Source: DATKAS01 sp963773315
GTDB lineage: Bacteria; Actinomycetota; Acidimicrobiia; Acidimicrobiales; DATKAS01
Assembly (NCBI GenBank): GCA_963773315.1
Contig: CAVZAF010000002.1
Span: forward strand, 62,001-126,000
Direction of reading: 5' to 3'
DNA length: 64,000 nt
Under the pieces are notes generated by a model, which ran no database searches, was not told the origin of the DNA, and saw nothing but the letters and a program-made list of their open reading frames with translations. This document shows positions 61,901 to 64,000 of the stretch, piece after piece. Within the stretch, counting starts at the first letter, position 1. Every line of letters begins with the position of its first letter. The translations under genes and the position numbers were made by a program.

Positions 61901-63128
61901 TCAGCGCACGGGCGAGGGTGGTCCTGCGTTCGCGACGAGTCGGGCCGTCTCTGCTGCCGCTTCGGTCGCACCCTTGTGCTTGCCGATCGCTTCCATGATC
62001 GCTCCGACCGCGCCGGCCATCAGCTCGTTCTTGTTGTTCGTCACGTAGTCGGCAGAGTCGCGCATCGGCCTGAGGTAGCCGTTGATCTCGGGCACGACGT
62101 AGCGCGGCGAAGAGCTCCCAGCTGCGCAGCGTCGCCTCGCGGTTGGCCCAGTCGTGCGCGAAGCCCAGCACGACCCCGAACCCACCGACGATGTCTCGCA
62201 GCGCGCGGATGCGCTCGATCGCATCGTCAGGTGTGCCGATGATGCCGGCTCCTGCGCCTGAGGTCGGGTCGCCGTTCGCGATGGCCTCGGCCGCTGCGTA
62301 CGCGTCGGGCATCGGCTCGGCGCCGGGCCGGCCGAGCACCTTCACGTTGTACTCGTTGTGCCAACGCTGGAGGCCGAGGGCGGACTCTTGGATCGCCTGG
62401 TCACGCGTCTCCGCGAGGTGCCATGACATGAGGACGCGCCAGTCCGCACGGTCGACCGTCTGACCGTGCTGCTTGGCTGCCTGCTCCGCGAACGACCATT
62501 GCGTGGGCAGCGCCATCAGCCCTTCGGTGGAAGTCGACGCGATCGACAGCACCCCGATGCCGTACTTGCCGGCCAGGGTCATGCCGGAGGGGCTGATGCT
62601 CGACGCGACTGCCATCGGCATCGTCTCTTGCAGGGGGAGGATCTGCAGCGCGGCGTCGTTCAGCTCGAACCAGTCGCTGTGGTACGTGAAGCGCTCGCCG
62701 GCGAGCAGCCGCATGCACACGCCGATGCCTTCGTCCTGCCGGTCGCGCAGCAAGTTCGGCGCGATGCCGTGTGTGCGCGCGTCGGAAGGGAGCGCGCCGG
62801 GACCGGTGCCGAAGATGACCCGTCCGCCCGTCATGTGGTCGAGCTGCACCATGCGCTGGCAGACGTTGAACGGGTGGTGATACGGGAGCGACACGACGCC
62901 GGTGCCGAGGCGGATGCGCTTCGTGCGCTCACCCGCGGCCGCGAGGAACAGCTCGGGTGAGGCGATCATCTCCCAGCCGGTCGAGTGGTGCTCTCCCACC
63001 CAGAACTCGTCGTAGCCGAGCTTGTCGAGGAAGGTCGCGAGCTCGAGGTCACGTTGCAGCAGCAGGCTCGGGTGCTCGCCGAGCGGATGGTGCGGGGCCA
63101 GGAAGGCGCCGAAGCGCAGGCGTGACAT
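61901..63128 (-). CDS. LLM-class flavin-dependent oxidoreductase (frameshifted)
   Basis: About 408 aa from the ATG at 63128 (GGGGGAG Shine-Dalgarno) with a frame change near 62103. N-terminal part: RFGAFLAPHHPLGEHPSLLLQRDLELATFLDKLGYDEFWVGEHHSTGWEMIASPELFLAAAGERTKRIRLGTGVVSLPYHHPFNVCQRMVQLDHMTGGRVIFGTGPGALPSDA, the luciferase-like core with EHHS and TGVVSLPYHHP loops. The C-terminus continues RYVVPEINGYLRPMRDSADYVTNNKNELMAG. It is a probable long-chain or aromatic monooxygenase using reduced flavin or F420. The TTGACC-N4-GGTCAA box is 21 bp upstream of the start. Confidence 0.85.
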
Positions 63129-63148
63129 GTCTCCCCCTCGAGTAGGTC

Positions 63149-63164
63149 TTGACCAGCGGGTCAA
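63149..63164. promoter_or_regulatory. Inverted repeat TTGACC-AGCG-GGTCAA, putative operator
   Basis: Same half-sites and N4 spacing as at 49285-49300, here 21 bp upstream of the LLM oxidoreductase start and also upstream of the divergent MFS gene. Two exact copies in intergenic promoter regions of fatty-acid-type genes make a shared regulator plausible. Confidence 0.65.
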
Positions 63165-63228
63165 GCGAACCGTACTGGCCCCCCGGGCCCGTCGACCAAC
63201 GCAGGTGGCGGGTTAGCGTGCCTTCCCC

Positions 63229-64000
63229 ATGGCCACCGCACCCAGCGCGCGAGAGGTGCTGCGGTCCAGGTCGGTGAAGGCGCTCCTCGCGCTCGTCGCC
63301 TTGTCGAACGGCGGCGCCATCGTGCAGGCCGTCGCCCTCGGCAAGTTCGTGTTCGACACCACCGGGCGCGAGCTCGACCTCGGCCTCGTCGGGCTCGCGG
63401 AGTTCGCCCCGGCGGCCCTGTTGGTGCTCGTCACCGGCCACGTCGCTGACCGGTTCGACCGTCGCACCGTCGTGCGGCTCGCGCTGGTGGGCGAAGCGTT
63501 GTGCGCGGGCGTGCTCGCTTGGTACGTCAGCACGCAGCCGAGCGCCGTCGGGCCAATCTTCGCGTTGAGTGCGTCGTACGGGGTCTTCCGGGCGTTCGCT
63601 GCGCCCGCCTCGCGTGCGCTCTACGCCGACGTCGTCGACGCGGACGCGCTCCCGCGCCTCGTGGCCATGACGTCGGTGTCCTGGCAGTCCGCGCTCATCG
63701 TCGCACCGGTGCTCTCCGGCTTCCTCTACGTCGGGTCACCGACATGGCCGTTCATCGCCGCCGTCGTCTTCGCGATCGTGGCGACGTTCTCGACGCTGCT
63801 CATCAAGGTGCAGCTGGGCCGCATCGGCCCGAAGGATGAGGAGGAGCCGGCGACCCTTCACACTGCACTCGAGGGGCTTCACCTCATCCGGCGCACGCCG
63901 ATCCTGCTCGGTGCGATCTCGCTCGATCTCTTCGCGGTCCTGTTCGGCGGCGCCGTCGCACTGCTTCCGGCGATCGCCGAGGATCAGCTCGGCGTGGGTG
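63229..64000 (+). CDS. MFS transporter, N-terminal part (runs off the window)
   Basis: 257 codons open from the ATG at 63229 to the end. Sequence begins MATAPSAREVLRSRSVKALLALVALSNGGAIVQAVALGKFVFDTTGRELDLGLVGLAEFAPAALLVLVTGHVADRFDRRTVVRLALVG, giving the MFS loop GxxADRxxRR between helices 2 and 3. The pattern resembles EntS/MFS_3-type exporters. At least six membrane segments are present in the visible part. It is divergent from the LLM gene, with the TTGACC-N4-GGTCAA box in the shared gap, so it may be regulated with it. Confidence 0.85.
   Translation, partial: MATAPSAREVLRSRSVKALLALVALSNGGAIVQAVALGKFVFDTTGRELDLGLVGLAEFAPAALLVLVTGHVADRFDRRTVVRLALVGEALCAGVLAWYVSTQPSAVGPIFALSASYGVFRAFAAPASRALYADVVDADALPRLVAMTSVSWQSALIVAPVLSGFLYVGSPTWPFIAAVVFAIVATFSTLLIKVQLGRIGPKDEEEPATLHTALEGLHLIRRTPILLGAISLDLFAVLFGGAVALLPAIAEDQLGVG

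Overview
The window is GC-rich actinobacterial chromosome, most likely class Acidimicrobiia. The evidence is the gyrA / DUF3566 / tRNA-Ile block at the left, the FhaA-FhaB-PP2C-RodA-PbpA-PknB-TrpG-CrgA block at 39-47.5 kb (both are origin-proximal neighbourhoods in Actinobacteria), many genes with no Shine-Dalgarno but a -10 hexamer 6-8 nt before the start codon, and a secreted SGNH protein with GYW...FGxP repeats of the kind common in Acidimicrobiia. The taxon is an inference; no 16S gene is present.

Layout. 0-2.3 kb: gyrA 3' end, a TadE/TadG-like membrane protein, DUF3566 protein and tRNA-Ile(GAT), with a small ORF starting inside the tRNA CCA. 2.4-7.2 kb: a saccharopine-dehydrogenase-like protein, a conserved small protein, a DUF455 ferritin-like protein and a CtpE-like P-type ATPase. 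7.3-11.3 kb: a zinc-uptake operon (ZnuA-ZnuC-ZnuB-Zur-hydrolase) with overlapping genes and a Zur-type box on its promoter. 11.3-15.7 kb: DUF1003, an MgtE-N/CBS protein, a phosphotransferase and an anchored PQQ-type propeller. 15.8-23.5 kb: catabolic and accessory enzymes (D-aminoacylase, VOC, SRPBCC, LLM monooxygenase, amidase, YciI-like, LuxR, SnoaL). 23.5-30.2 kb: one giant secreted NHL-IPT/TIG protein gene. 30.3-39 kb: a hydrolase, a membrane protein, a histidine kinase/response regulator pair, a large BTAD-type ATPase regulator and a DUF4386-like membrane protein, then tRNA-Leu(CAG). 39.2-47.5 kb: the cell-wall growth and Ser/Thr phosphorylation cluster. 47.6-64 kb: thiolase and acyl-CoA ligase, a DMT transporter, the SGNH protein, pirin, MarR, an aminotransferase, Lon, a lysozyme-like lipoprotein, an FAD oxidoreductase, a second DMT transporter, an Sm-like small protein, a second LLM monooxygenase and the start of an MFS transporter.

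Two cautions. First, about ten genes, including normally conserved ones (lon, the PP2C phosphatase, pbpA), are split by single-base frame changes with good homology on both sides. This looks like uncorrected indels in the assembly rather than biology, so such genes are given as single frameshifted CDSs spanning both parts. Second, promoter and operator calls rest on motif and spacing only.

The most interesting non-coding signals are: an operator-like inverted repeat TTGACC-N4-GGTCAA shared by the thiolase/acyl-CoA ligase promoter region and the LLM gene 14 kb away; a 50-bp palindromic element present twice, 40 kb apart, at gene 3' ends; a hairpin array at 47.9-48.1 kb; and a consistent leaderless promoter architecture. 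No CRISPR array, insertion sequence, prophage or rRNA was seen.
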